DNA of 64,000 bases from an uncultured Bacteroides sp. (GCA_902168185.1 CABHOV010000076.1:62001-126000); one strand, 5' to 3'. Positions 23,952 to 32,732 are shown, counted from the first letter of the stretch. The notes: a model not told the origin generated them from the sequence alone. Numbers and translations: made by a program.

Positions 23952-25940
23952 ATGAAATTTATCTACTCGATTATCTTTTCCGGCCAGCACTTTACAAAGA
24001 CGTTAACTGAAAGACGCGGAGTCGCTATCTCCAATGCTATTGGAATGAGTTTGCTTTTTTTAAGCCTTGTTCTCTTCGTCTTTTATTATATATGGTATGG
24101 ATGGAGTATCGTAACAATTGCAATCCCTTTTGTTGGTCTGCTCGCATTTGGCACCGTGCTTTTAAACAGAACAGGGCATATCTATAGCAGCCGCATCTGG
24201 ACGTGCTTGATTATACCCGTTATCATTACAGCACTCTCTATATACTCTAAAACAATTTACTATAGCACCCCTGAAGAACTTGACTATTTTACATTCCGTT
24301 TTCTAATTCTCGGAAGCTGTTCATTCCCCTGGGTGTTGTTCTCTATATATGAAAGGAAATCTCTTCTGTTCTGCTCACTGGCTGGTGTATTGATTCTGAT
24401 CGGATATGATCCACTTCACGAATTATTCGGTGTAGGCTACTCACAGGATACACTCAAGGCATCTACATATTATTTTGCCAATGTTGTCATTTTCATATCG
24501 TATTGCTTACTGGTAAGTGCACTTGCATTTTTGAAATGGATGTCGGAGCGAAACGAAATTGAAAATATAGAACTGATCGCTGAACTTAATAATACCAATG
24601 AAGTGCTCACGGAAAAGAATGCCGAGATCGAAGCACAGTCTTCCGAGTTGCAGGCACAAAGTGAAGCCCTGGAAGTCAACCAGAAACAATTGATGAATGC
24701 ATACCGGACGATCGAGGAACATAAAAACAGGTTACTCACTCAAAACGAATCGCTTACATCCGAGTTACTGGAGAAGAATAAAGACCTGACGCAAACCAAC
24801 ACGGAGCTGATCAAACATAACAATGAGCTCAGGCAGTTTTCCTATACTGTATCGCATAACTTACGCGGACCTGTTGCCAGTTTACTGGGCTTGATTCACT
24901 TGCTGGAGCCTACACTTGTTAAACCTGAAGACTCGGAAATCCTTGATCACATACGCACTTCTTCTGAACGACTTGATGTGATCATCAAGGATCTCACTAA
25001 GATCATCGACATCCGTCATGATATTTTTAAGATCCGCCAGAAGATTGATGTTGAAGAAGAGATCGATGAGACCTTTAGCATCATCCAAAAAGAAGTAAAG
25101 CAATCCGGTATTTCTATCATCAAGAATATAGAAACAGAATATATATATTCTGTGAAGCCGATGATGCATAGTGTTCTGTACAACCTGATCAGCAATGCGA
25201 TCAAGTATAGATCAGCAGAGCGAAGTCCGGTCATTGAAATTTCTTCCCACGAAAACAATCAATACTATATTCTGCAGGTGCAGGACAATGGATTGGGAAT
25301 CGACCTGAAAAGAAATAAAGAGAATTTATTTAAACTATATAAACGTTTTCACTTTCACACAGAAGGAAAGGGACTGGGACTATATTTAGTAAAGCTCCAG
25401 GTAGAGGCGCTTGGCGGCTATATTACGGTTGACAGTGAAATTAACCGGTATACAACGTTTACAGTATACCTTAAAAAGCCGGAAGACATCCAACGTCAGG
25501 TATTGTTCAAGGAACGTCACGCTGAAATTTTCTTCGATGCGCATCTTAATTCCACGGGTATTATCTGGAACGGGCCTATAACCAGTGACCTGTACCGAAG
25601 TGCTTTTTCGAAAACACTCGATTTTGTAAAGATATATAACACCCCAAATTTCATTACGGACCTCTCGCGTCAGGGACACATTGACAAAGAAGATCAGCTG
25701 TGGATGTTTCATGAAATTATACCGGAGGCGGCACGCAATGGACTAATCCGGATTGCTGCCATTCGCCCGGATGCTGCAGATGACCATATTCATGACTACC
25801 TTCGCAGCATGAATGAATCGATCCTCAAGCTCGGTATCGCACAACGATTCTTTTTATCAATGAAAGAGGCGACTGGATGGATTGAATCTGAAAACGAAAA
25901 AATAGCTCTGAAATTAAAATCGAATGGAAACGCTGATTGA
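23952..25940 (+). CDS. Membrane sensor histidine kinase with C-terminal SpoIIAA-like extension
   Basis: A 662-residue protein. Residues 1-195 carry six or seven hydrophobic segments. A long coiled coil follows (about 198-295, NNTNEVLTEKNAEIEAQ and onwards). The phospho-acceptor is H302 in YTVSHNLRGPVASLLG. The ATPase domain has NLISNAIKYRS (N box), VQDNGLGIDL (G1) and GKGLGLYLVK (G2). About 145 residues follow the kinase (FFDAHLNSTGIIWNGPITSD, TDLSRQGHIDKEDQLWMF, then IIPEAARNGLIRIAAI), resembling the SpoIIAA/STAS-like domain of the protein at 29941-30387. The start is taken as the ATG at 23952 rather than the TTG four codons earlier. The gene overlaps PAP2 by 17 bases. No response regulator is adjacent. 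Confidence 0.88.
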   Translation: MKFIYSIIFSGQHFTKTLTERRGVAISNAIGMSLLFLSLVLFVFYYIWYGWSIVTIAIPFVGLLAFGTVLLNRTGHIYSSRIWTCLIIPVIITALSIYSKTIYYSTPEELDYFTFRFLILGSCSFPWVLFSIYERKSLLFCSLAGVLILIGYDPLHELFGVGYSQDTLKASTYYFANVVIFISYCLLVSALAFLKWMSERNEIENIELIAELNNTNEVLTEKNAEIEAQSSELQAQSEALEVNQKQLMNAYRTIEEHKNRLLTQNESLTSELLEKNKDLTQTNTELIKHNNELRQFSYTVSHNLRGPVASLLGLIHLLEPTLVKPEDSEILDHIRTSSERLDVIIKDLTKIIDIRHDIFKIRQKIDVEEEIDETFSIIQKEVKQSGISIIKNIETEYIYSVKPMMHSVLYNLISNAIKYRSAERSPVIEISSHENNQYYILQVQDNGLGIDLKRNKENLFKLYKRFHFHTEGKGLGLYLVKLQVEALGGYITVDSEINRYTTFTVYLKKPEDIQRQVLFKERHAEIFFDAHLNSTGIIWNGPITSDLYRSAFSKTLDFVKIYNTPNFITDLSRQGHIDKEDQLWMFHEIIPEAARNGLIRIAAIRPDAADDHIHDYLRSMNESILKLGIAQRFFLSMKEATGWIESENEKIALKLKSNGNAD

Positions 25941-26520
25941 GCTCGATAAAAAATTAATGATATTCCTGAACGGTTTCCATACACCGTGGCTCGATCCTGT
26001 TATACTTTTCGCAACCCAAACGTTAACCTGGCTTCCACTCTATGCATTCCTGGTATATCTTATTATAAAAGAATATAGAAGAGAAGTATGGATGGCGCTG
26101 ATCGCGGTTACTGTTACAATTGTGTTGGCTGACCAGATTACCAGCAGCCTGATGAAGCCTTACTTCGAACGGTTTCGCCCTTCACATGAACCTAGTTTAG
26201 AAGGCTTGCTCCATTTCGTAACCGGACCTGACGGAAAAGTATATAAAGGTGGCCTCTATGGCTTTGCATCGAGTCATGCCGCGAATACATTTGGCGCAGC
26301 AGCCTTTTTCTTTTTCCTATTGCGCAACACCAAAAAATGGGTTGGTGTACTATTCGTCTGGGCACTGTTTGTATCGTATACCAGAATATATCTTGGAGTA
26401 CATTATCCGGGCGACATCCTGGTTGGCGGACTAATCGGAGTTGGATGTGGCTGGATTGGCTATTGCGTCTATAAATTACTGCATCATTGGTTTGGAAAGA
26501 AACAACTTGAATCAGCCTGA
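25924..26520 (+). CDS. PAP2 family phosphatase
   Basis: A 198-residue integral membrane phosphatase of the type 2 phosphatidic acid phosphatase family, with about five or six membrane spans. The three signature motifs are present: KPYFERFRP (KxxxxxxRP), SSHAANTFG (PSGH equivalent) and RIYLGVHYPGDIL (SRxxxxxHxxxD equivalent). In Bacteroidota such enzymes recycle undecaprenyl pyrophosphate or remove lipid A phosphates. The start overlaps the kinase end by 17 bases, so the two are coupled. Confidence 0.93.
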   Translation: METLIELDKKLMIFLNGFHTPWLDPVILFATQTLTWLPLYAFLVYLIIKEYRREVWMALIAVTVTIVLADQITSSLMKPYFERFRPSHEPSLEGLLHFVTGPDGKVYKGGLYGFASSHAANTFGAAAFFFFLLRNTKKWVGVLFVWALFVSYTRIYLGVHYPGDILVGGLIGVGCGWIGYCVYKLLHHWFGKKQLESA

Positions 26521-26531
26521 TATACTCGCAA

Positions 26532-27125
26532 TTATATACCGGGTATATTCAGCAACCGCTTCACATACTTTCCTATAATATCAAATTCAAGGTTAACGAC
26601 ATCGCCAGGCTTTAGTTGGTGAAAGCCTGTATTCTCGTAGGTATAGGGAATGATCGCGATCGTGAAACTATTCGCAGTTGAATTAAAACACGTCAGACTT
26701 ACTCCGTTAATCGCGACAGATCCTTTCTCTACGGTAACATTGCCGGTAGAAGCATCATATTCAAAATCGAAAAGCCAGCTCCCTCCTACTTCCTTTATAG
26801 CCTTCACGATTCCAGTCTGGTCTACATGCCCTTGAACGATGTGGCCATCGAAGCGGCCGTTGTTCAACATGCAACGCTCAATATTTACTTTACTTCCTTG
26901 CTTCAAATTCCCGAGATTCGATTTTTGTAAAGTCTCTTGCACCGCTACCACCCAATGTGCATCATCTTCAATCGTCACAACCGTGAGACAAACGCCATCG
27001 TGCGATACGCTTTGATCAACTTTCAATTCGCTGCTCAGAGCACTTTTAACTTTAAAATGACGGTTCGTACCCTCATTCTGAATGGCCGTTACTTCGGCTA
27101 CGGTTTCAATGATCCCTGTAAACAT
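26532..27125 (-). CDS. ribE: Riboflavin synthase, alpha chain
   Basis: A 197-residue enzyme joining two lumazine molecules to riboflavin. It consists of two similar barrel repeats; the first starts MFTGIIETVAEVTAI with SVSHDGVCLTVV, the second has GHIVQGHVDQTGIV and GSVAINGVSLT. Normal length. No FMN riboswitch is visible upstream. The predicted promoter places transcription start at or within a few bases of the ATG, implying a leaderless or very short 5' end. Confidence 0.95.
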   Translation of the reverse strand: MFTGIIETVAEVTAIQNEGTNRHFKVKSALSSELKVDQSVSHDGVCLTVVTIEDDAHWVVAVQETLQKSNLGNLKQGSKVNIERCMLNNGRFDGHIVQGHVDQTGIVKAIKEVGGSWLFDFEYDASTGNVTVEKGSVAINGVSLTCFNSTANSFTIAIIPYTYENTGFHQLKPGDVVNLEFDIIGKYVKRLLNIPGI

Positions 27126-27129
27126 GCAC

Positions 27130-27159
27130 CAAAAATAGCTAAAAAGCCGATATTCAAAA
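27130..27159 (-). promoter_or_regulatory. Promoter for ribE, nearly on top of its start codon
   Basis: On the minus strand TTTTG (27159-27155), 17 bases, then TATTTTTG (27137-27130), a perfect TAnnTTTG box. Only four bases separate the box from the ribE ATG. Confidence 0.6.
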
Positions 27160-27161
27160 TA

Positions 27162-27194
27162 TTTTGGTTTATAACATAAACTAGTTTACATTTA
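27162..27194 (+). promoter_or_regulatory. Promoter for the 27214 gene
   Basis: TTTTG (27162-27166), 20 bases, then TACATTTA (27187-27194), a near match to TAnnTTTG, 20 bases before the start codon. Its -33 box forms one half of the palindrome CAAAATATTTTG (27155-27166), shared with the divergent ribE promoter. Confidence 0.55.
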
Positions 27195-27213
27195 TCACCG
27201 TATAATCACCTAT

Positions 27214-27786
27214 ATGAAAGAACCCGAGAATCTCAGCGCTCAACAAAGTCTGTCTATCATTACCAGCATGATCGATCAGGCCAAAGGAAATGTTCAACGT
27301 AACAGCTTCTATTTTCTTTTGTGGGGATGGGTAGTAGCGCTTGCCAACCTGGGCATGTTTGCGCTGTCCATGCTTGATTATCAACGACCTTATATTGTTT
27401 GGGTCATTACTATACCTGCCTGGATCTATACTATATATAGGAGCATCAAGCAGAACGCAGACAAATCTGCTTCGACACATTTTGACCGTATCAGTGCTTC
27501 ACTTTGGATGTGTTATGCCATCTGCATTTTTACAGTGGTAGCTTTTGGCTATAAAATCAATTTTCAGATCGGACCGATTATATTGATCATGAGTGCCGTA
27601 CCAACCTTTGTGTCGGGTATAATTCTCCGATTCAAACCTTTAATGATTGGTGGAATTCTATTCTGGGTATTCGGAATCATCAGCTTCCTTGTGCCCAATG
27701 AAATGCAATCGCTTGCCGGTGCCGTGGCTATACTCTGTGGCTACCTGGTGCCAGGCTATATATTAAAGAACAAGCACGAAGATTAA
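27214..27786 (+). CDS. Conserved membrane protein
   Basis: A 190-residue protein with a short cytoplasmic N-terminus (LSAQQSLSIITSMIDQAKGNVQRNSFYF) and five hydrophobic segments. This layout is typical of the Bacteroidota membrane proteins encoded immediately before a small winged-helix regulator, as here. Its stop codon shares a base with the ATG of that regulator (TAATG). Possible sensor or anti-regulator for its partner; this is inference and no activity is known. Confidence 0.75.
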   Translation: MKEPENLSAQQSLSIITSMIDQAKGNVQRNSFYFLLWGWVVALANLGMFALSMLDYQRPYIVWVITIPAWIYTIYRSIKQNADKSASTHFDRISASLWMCYAICIFTVVAFGYKINFQIGPIILIMSAVPTFVSGIILRFKPLMIGGILFWVFGIISFLVPNEMQSLAGAVAILCGYLVPGYILKNKHED

Positions 27787-28070
27787 TGTTTAACGATCTC
27801 GATCCTCTGCTACACTCACAATTACGACTGGCGGTCATGTCTTTATTGATCAGTGTGGAGTCTGCTGAGTTTACTTTTTTGAAAGAGAAAACGAAAAGTA
27901 CAGCGGGCAATCTAAGTGTACAACTTGATAAACTTTCAGAAGCCGGATATATACAAATTGTAAAATCGTTCCGCGGCAAGAAGCCTCTTACCACTTGCAG
28001 CATTACAAAGAAAGGCATTAAGGCTTTCGAAGACTATGTTAATAACCTGAAACAATACATCAACAAATAA
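27786..28070 (+). CDS. Winged-helix DNA-binding protein (PadR/MarR-like)
   Basis: A 94-residue single-domain regulator: LDPLLHSQLRLAVMSLLISVESAEFTFLKEKTKSTAGNLSVQLDKLSEAGYIQIVKSFRGKKPLTTCSITKKG in substance, i.e. helix-turn-helix plus the wing GKKPLTT. It matches the short winged-helix group (HTH_27) common in Bacteroidota. It is translationally coupled to the upstream membrane protein and probably regulates this small operon, which may run on into the 28081 gene 10 bases later. Confidence 0.87.
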   Translation: MFNDLDPLLHSQLRLAVMSLLISVESAEFTFLKEKTKSTAGNLSVQLDKLSEAGYIQIVKSFRGKKPLTTCSITKKGIKAFEDYVNNLKQYINK

Positions 28071-28080
28071 ACACCCCTAT

Positions 28081-28629
28081 ATGAAAAACCTTCTGATCTT
28101 AATCCTCTCCATTTTACTCCATGCAATTACCACAGGAACACTTTTCGCACAACAAACAGGCGACAAAGAAAAAATGGAAGTGTTTGCTAACTGGGTTGGC
28201 CGCTGGCAAGGTGAAAGCTCTATGCGCATGGGCCCAGGCGAACCGAGTAAAGCAACCATGGACGAACGCATTGAATCAAAACTCGATGGTATGGTATTGT
28301 TGGTTGAAGGAATTGGTAAAACAGTTGATCCTGCCACCAAGCAAGACTTCGTTGTTCATCATGCGTTGGCTATACTTTCGTATGATAAAAGTACCGACCA
28401 GTATAAATTTAAATCATACCTAAAAGATGGCCGTAGTACAGATGCCTGGGTAAAGGTTACTGGAGAGAATACATTTCAATGGGGATTTGATATACCCGGC
28501 CGTGGAAAGATGCGCTATGCAATCGCGCTTGATCCTGTAAAGAAGACCTGGGACGAAACCGGTGAGTTCTCGCAAGACGGAACCACGTGGAATAACTTTT
28601 TCAACATGCATCTTACCAAAACTGAGTAA
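28081..28629 (+). CDS. Secreted DUF1579-like protein
   Basis: A 182-residue protein with a signal peptide (about residues 1-23, ending LFAQQ). The mature part begins with WVGRWQGESSMRMGPGEP and ends with GTTWNNFFNMHLTKTE, and its strand pattern resembles DUF1579/lipocalin-like proteins. Probably periplasmic and small-molecule-binding; no residue identifies a ligand. It lies 10 bases after the winged-helix regulator and may be in the same unit. Confidence 0.65.
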   Translation: MKNLLILILSILLHAITTGTLFAQQTGDKEKMEVFANWVGRWQGESSMRMGPGEPSKATMDERIESKLDGMVLLVEGIGKTVDPATKQDFVVHHALAILSYDKSTDQYKFKSYLKDGRSTDAWVKVTGENTFQWGFDIPGRGKMRYAIALDPVKKTWDETGEFSQDGTTWNNFFNMHLTKTE

Positions 28630-28672
28630 ACCAAATATACTATAGCGTATACGTATATAAATCAACAACACT

Positions 28673-28870
28673 ATGAATGCAGCAACGGAACGAAAAATAA
28701 TCCGGTGGTTTCACATTCTGGCAAGTATACCGATCATCGGTTTTGTATACGGCCCGGTATCCACTATAGCAGAAGCTGCTGCAATGGTTCGCTGGGTAAT
28801 CTTTCCGTTGGTTATACTCTCTGGTTTTTGGATGTGGAAGGGGCACGTTGTAAAAAAATGGTTGCGATAG
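28673..28870 (+). CDS. Small membrane protein
   Basis: A 65-residue protein with two hydrophobic segments (about residues 10-30 and 38-54) and basic ends (ATERKIIRWFHI, KGHVVKKWLR). It starts 43 bases after the previous gene. No function recognised. Confidence 0.6.
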   Translation: MNAATERKIIRWFHILASIPIIGFVYGPVSTIAEAAAMVRWVIFPLVILSGFWMWKGHVVKKWLR

Positions 28871-28919
28871 CTCCTTCCAAAACCTTTGGATAAAGTTTTC
28901 CGATACGGTATCTTTCACA

Positions 28920-29879
28920 ATGGAATTCGGACGCATAACTTCAGAAGAGCTTGAGAAAGTTGATTTTAAACTTCCTCCTGATCGCCAGGAAACAACGCAG
29001 CTGTTAAAATCAAATGCTTCGAAAAAGAAGCCTGAAATTTTTGTAGGCTGCGCGAAGTGGGGACGCAAGGACTGGGTTGGAAAGATCTATCCGAAGGGAA
29101 CCAAGGAAGCCGATTTTCTGAAGCACTATGCAAGTCATTTTAATTGCATCGAGTTGAATGCTACATTTTACCGTATGCCTACCGTTGCGCAGACTCAAGG
29201 CTGGGCTGGTAAAGTAACAGAGAACTTTAAATTCTGTCCGAAGTTTACAGACCAGATTACACACATGAAACGGCTGAAGGATGTGAAGGAATTAACAGAC
29301 CGTTTTCTGGAAGGTATATCTGGATTTAAAGATAACCTCGGTCCTATATTTCTAATGCCACATCCCGGCATGGCTCCGAAAACGCAAGATACCATTGAGG
29401 CGTTTATACAATCTTTACCAAAAGATATAGAGCTCTTTGTTGAGTTCAGACATGCTGAATGGTTTTCAAATGAAACCGCTTTTCAAGCTGCATTCAATAT
29501 GCTGGAAAAGAATAAAGCGGGTGCTATTATTACCGATGCTTCCGGCCGAAGAGATTGTGTACACATGCGGCTCACAACGCCTACTGCCTTTATACGTTTT
29601 GTGGGCAATGGCTTGCATCCCAGCGACTATACCCGTATAGATGATTGGGTACAGCGTATTAAAAGCTGGATGGAGCAAGGCATTGAACAAGTATATTTCT
29701 TCATGCACCAGCACGAAGAATTACATTCACCTGAACTGAGTAAATACCTGATTCAGCAACTGAACAAACACTGCGGCTTATCTATACCCGAGCCGAAGTT
29801 CGTAGAACAGGAAATGGAATTGTTTGGAACAGCTGCAGAGCCTCCGAAAAAAAAAGCACCTCGTAAAAAGGCTTCGTAA
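28920..29879 (+). CDS. DUF72 domain protein
   Basis: A 319-residue protein of the DUF72 (YecE-like) family, a TIM-barrel of unknown activity. Family marks are FVGCAKWGRKDWVGKIYPKG, HFNCIELNATFYRMP, KFCPKFTDQITH, LFVEFRHAEWF, and near the end VYFFMHQHEE. The tail after residue 300 is a Lys/Pro-rich extension (EPPKKKAPRKKAS). Length is normal apart from that tail. Confidence 0.92.
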   Translation: MEFGRITSEELEKVDFKLPPDRQETTQLLKSNASKKKPEIFVGCAKWGRKDWVGKIYPKGTKEADFLKHYASHFNCIELNATFYRMPTVAQTQGWAGKVTENFKFCPKFTDQITHMKRLKDVKELTDRFLEGISGFKDNLGPIFLMPHPGMAPKTQDTIEAFIQSLPKDIELFVEFRHAEWFSNETAFQAAFNMLEKNKAGAIITDASGRRDCVHMRLTTPTAFIRFVGNGLHPSDYTRIDDWVQRIKSWMEQGIEQVYFFMHQHEELHSPELSKYLIQQLNKHCGLSIPEPKFVEQEMELFGTAAEPPKKKAPRKKAS

Positions 29880-29940
29880 GTTTATAACGATTAGAGTAGT
29901 TTCTGCAGACTATATAGTAAGCGTTTTAAATAGCAACGTT

Positions 29941-30387
29941 CTAATTATTTGCGACATCTCTGAGCCATGCGAGCGCAAGCTCATCATCCTTGAAATATTT
30001 TTGAGTTAAACCATTATCTGCTTCTTCCATCATCTCCCGTATCGCTTCAACACTGGTTTGTGCCCACCCATCCTCGGGCATCACAACAGCGATATATCTG
30101 GTGCCAAGCTGACTGAGTCTTGGTATCCAAGCCGTGGTAAGCCATTCTATATCTACCTCTTGTAAAGGCTCTGTTTGTCTAGTATCCGTGAGAAGCCCAA
30201 TACTCTTTTGGTGCAAAGGCTTTTTTTCTTCCAGCAACTCCAGCAATTTATTATGACGACTTTTAACTTCTTCGCTTAGAGAAAAGCCTCGGATCACGCA
30301 ACGCAAACAAGGAACATCCGGCATATACTCTATAAATCCCCAACTTGCTTCGTGAAGTACTTCAGTCACTGTGTTTGGTGTACTCAT
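29941..30387 (-). CDS. SpoIIAA/STAS-like stand-alone protein
   Basis: A 148-residue soluble acidic protein starting at MSTPNTVTE (30387); the open frame extends 17 codons upstream but without a credible start. The pattern (RGFSLSEEVKSRHNKLLELL, IGLLTDTRQTEPL, WIPRLSQLGTRYIAVVMPEDGW, LAWLRDVANN) is that of the short Bacteroidota proteins with a SpoIIAA-like alpha/beta fold. The C-terminus of the histidine kinase at 23952-25940 appears to carry a related domain. A 21-bp palindrome lies about 145 bases upstream. Confidence 0.6.
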   Translation of the reverse strand: MSTPNTVTEVLHEASWGFIEYMPDVPCLRCVIRGFSLSEEVKSRHNKLLELLEEKKPLHQKSIGLLTDTRQTEPLQEVDIEWLTTAWIPRLSQLGTRYIAVVMPEDGWAQTSVEAIREMMEEADNGLTQKYFKDDELALAWLRDVANN

Positions 30388-30531
30388 ACTTAATTTTTCA
30401 CACAAAAATATACTACAAACATCTCTCTGAAATCCCAATGAATACTGGTTCGCTCTTCAGTAGTTATACTTAGTCATGAAATATAGTAATTAGGGCATGC
30501 TGGAATCGCATCCTGAAAGCATTTGGCTGTG

Positions 30532-30552
30532 AGGTATACATATTGTACACCT
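30532..30552. promoter_or_regulatory. Palindromic operator-like site
   Basis: AGGTATACA-TAT-TGTACACCT: 8 of 9 arm positions are symmetric. It sits in the 267-bp gap (30388-30654) between the M48 gene end and the SpoIIAA-like gene; nothing else is recognised in that gap. Confidence 0.45.
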
Positions 30553-30654
30553 AACATAAGATCAGCTTACTTACAACGCGTGTTTACCTGGAAGTATTTT
30601 CTTTTTCTTGCAGATGATAAATTCAGGGCTTGTCAGGAATAGCCTAACCCGAAA

Positions 30655-31515
30655 CTATTCTTCAACCGCTATAGTATCAGCATCTTGAGTTACTGTTGTA
30701 AGCGTTTCTTCAGCTTCCTCTCCTGCGCTTAAGAATTTCTGCACATCCTTCCAGGGTAATTGAATGATGGGCTTGCTGTTATAGGTATACTCCTTCTTTT
30801 GCTTGATGATTTCGGCAGCGCGCTCTTTTGTATCCGGATGTGTGCTAACCCATGCAAGTTCCTCCGGTATATCGTCCTTTCTCGCCAGGCGAAAAAAGAA
30901 ATTACTCAAGTGCTGCGGATCAATGTCTGCTTTTGCCAGACTTTCAACAGCGAAGGCATCCGCTTCGCGTTCATGTTTACGATCAAATGCAGTAGACGAC
31001 AGTATCTTGGCTGTCTCGCGCGATATATCATTTCCCGCATCACCGGCAGCTATGGAGAAAAGCATTTCAATGCCGATCTCTTTCACCAGCTTTTTCATGA
31101 CGTGATTCTTTTCCATGTGGCCAATCTCGTGCGCCATTACACCTGCCACTTCTTCTGCATTATTAGCGTAATCCAGTAAGCCAGTATATATCACCATTTG
31201 ATGATCGGGTAATGCAAACGCATTGATATCACTGCTGCGAACCAGGTGTATCTTGATTTTATCGCAGTCCAATTTCTCGGCACGGCATATACGAACCTTG
31301 ATGGAATCAAGTACTGCTTTTACTTTCTCATTATCGACCTCATCGTGCGTAGCAGTAATCGTTTCCAGAATGATCTCGCTGAGTTTACGCTCGCTCTCCT
31401 TCGCAAATCGCTGCACATCACCATCGCCTATATATTCGATTCTGCCCAGCAAAAACCAGACTCCAAAAAATGATATCGCAATAATTGCGAACTGTGTTAA
31501 GATCTTGCCAGCCAT
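30655..31515 (-). CDS. M48 family metallopeptidase
   Basis: A 286-residue zinc protease anchored by one N-terminal membrane segment (residues 6-24). The zinc site is H129-E130-x-x-H133 in MAHEIGHMEKNH, with the third ligand in the downstream HEREADAFA. The fold resembles periplasmic M48 enzymes of the HtpX/BepA/LoiP type that act in envelope protein quality control. It is the last gene of a tight four-gene unit (TM2, DUF2752, DUF4870-like, M48), 2 bases after the previous stop. Confidence 0.93.
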   Translation of the reverse strand: MAGKILTQFAIIAISFFGVWFLLGRIEYIGDGDVQRFAKESERKLSEIILETITATHDEVDNEKVKAVLDSIKVRICRAEKLDCDKIKIHLVRSSDINAFALPDHQMVIYTGLLDYANNAEEVAGVMAHEIGHMEKNHVMKKLVKEIGIEMLFSIAAGDAGNDISRETAKILSSTAFDRKHEREADAFAVESLAKADIDPQHLSNFFFRLARKDDIPEELAWVSTHPDTKERAAEIIKQKKEYTYNSKPIIQLPWKDVQKFLSAGEEAEETLTTVTQDADTIAVEE

Positions 31516-31517
31516 AA

Positions 31518-31949
31518 TCAGGATTTACAAATTTGATCGGTTAACGGACCGAAGAACCAAAAGTATACATGTTTACCTTTGCGCGTATTAACAGCCGCAT
31601 AGATGGTCATGCAAAACTCAGCAATATTAAAAATCACGATCGTGATGATATAGGCTATATAGGTATTGGAAATTGTATTATCACCAAAGATAATAGAGAG
31701 TGTCCAATAGAAACCGGCACTGTTCATAACGAGTACCAACAGCTGGGAAAGCAACGCCTGCATACAATGCCAGCGAACAAAGAATGTTCCCTTGCGATTA
31801 CTCAACCAGAAAAAACCAGTAGCCAGCAGGTTGACAATCGGCAACGGCAATCCTGCAATGACCGCTATGAGCGACATGAGGTAACTATTCGATGCCTTCT
31901 CACTTTCGTAGTCATCGGGGTGATACGCGAACGAAACAACTTCAGCCAT
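31518..31949 (-). CDS. DUF4870-like membrane protein
   Basis: A 143-residue protein with about four membrane spans. The segments GLPLPIVNLLATGFFWLSNRKGTFFVRWHCMQALLSQL and IFNIAEFCMTIYAAVNTRKGKHVYFWFFGPL follow the DUF4870/Tic20-like pattern. Function unknown. It is flanked within a few bases by the DUF2752 and M48 genes. Confidence 0.75.
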   Translation of the reverse strand: MAEVVSFAYHPDDYESEKASNSYLMSLIAVIAGLPLPIVNLLATGFFWLSNRKGTFFVRWHCMQALLSQLLVLVMNSAGFYWTLSIIFGDNTISNTYIAYIITIVIFNIAEFCMTIYAAVNTRKGKHVYFWFFGPLTDQICKS

Positions 31950-31955
31950 ATATAT

Positions 31956-32375
31956 TTATAAGTCTTTCATGATATTCCATCCCCAGTTGATAACGATCAG
32001 CAGGATCAATGGAATGTAAATTCTTTTTTGGGTACGGATCTTTTCTTCCGCCCATTGAAATGCTATACCCAGACGTTGCTGGCTCAATACAAGGTCACGT
32101 ACCAGCAACGGTGGAATTACAACCAGCAGTATAGCAGCTACTATACCCAGCGGATTGATTAAAATCGCCTGCCAGACATTGCCTTGAAGAAGGTAAAGTA
32201 CTGACCGGGTAATTCCGCAGGAAGGACAAGGTAATCCTGTGATGTTCTTGAACATGCACAAGGTTACTGCCTCCTGGTGGCGATCATGTATCAATAGATG
32301 ATAGCCCAGCCATATATACCCGGCCAGTGAAAGAAGGAATAGGGTCCAATATATTTTCCGGTTCTTCGGATCCAT
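31956..32375 (-). CDS. DUF2752 membrane protein
   Basis: A 139-residue protein with three membrane spans and the diagnostic DUF2752 motif TGLPCPSCGITRSVLYLLQGN (two Cys, GxTR). The family is often encoded next to TM2-domain proteins, as here. Activity unknown. It lies 18 bases after the TM2 gene and 6 before the next. Confidence 0.9.
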   Translation of the reverse strand: MDPKNRKIYWTLFLLSLAGYIWLGYHLLIHDRHQEAVTLCMFKNITGLPCPSCGITRSVLYLLQGNVWQAILINPLGIVAAILLVVIPPLLVRDLVLSQQRLGIAFQWAEEKIRTQKRIYIPLILLIVINWGWNIMKDL

Positions 32376-32393
32376 ATCGGAAGTTATAGCGTC

Positions 32394-32732
32394 TTACCCT
32401 ACAAGTTGAAAGAATTTCTGCGCATTGATTTCGCGTGTACGGCCCATGATGATGAACCAGTCAACGATCGTCCAGATACCTAAACCACCGCAGGTCAACA
32501 ATTTAGCAACCGCCAAACCAGTATCGCCAAGCATGAAACGATCAATAGCAAGTCCACCACCAACGATCGAAACAATCAGAATGGTTGTAGGATCTTTCAG
32601 ATTGATAGCGTGTAATTGAGCGAACCGTGATTCATCCAACGCCAAGAGTCTTTCGCGGATCATCGGGATTTGATGACCTTCGAAAAATTTCCCATTGGTC
32701 ATAAGGTACATGTCAACTTTTTGTGCATCCAT
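32394..32732 (-). CDS. TM2 domain protein
   Basis: A 112-residue protein whose C-terminal half is a TM2 domain: two membrane helices joined by a short loop, VSIVGGGLAIDRFMLGDTGLAVAKLLTCGGLGIWTIVDWFIIMGRTREIN, with the family's D-R-F-x-x-G and IWTIVDWF features. The N-terminal 50 residues are soluble. First gene of the TM2/DUF2752/DUF4870-like/M48 unit; a spaced perfect inverted repeat lies just upstream. Confidence 0.9.
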   Translation of the reverse strand: MDAQKVDMYLMTNGKFFEGHQIPMIRERLLALDESRFAQLHAINLKDPTTILIVSIVGGGLAIDRFMLGDTGLAVAKLLTCGGLGIWTIVDWFIIMGRTREINAQKFFQLVG

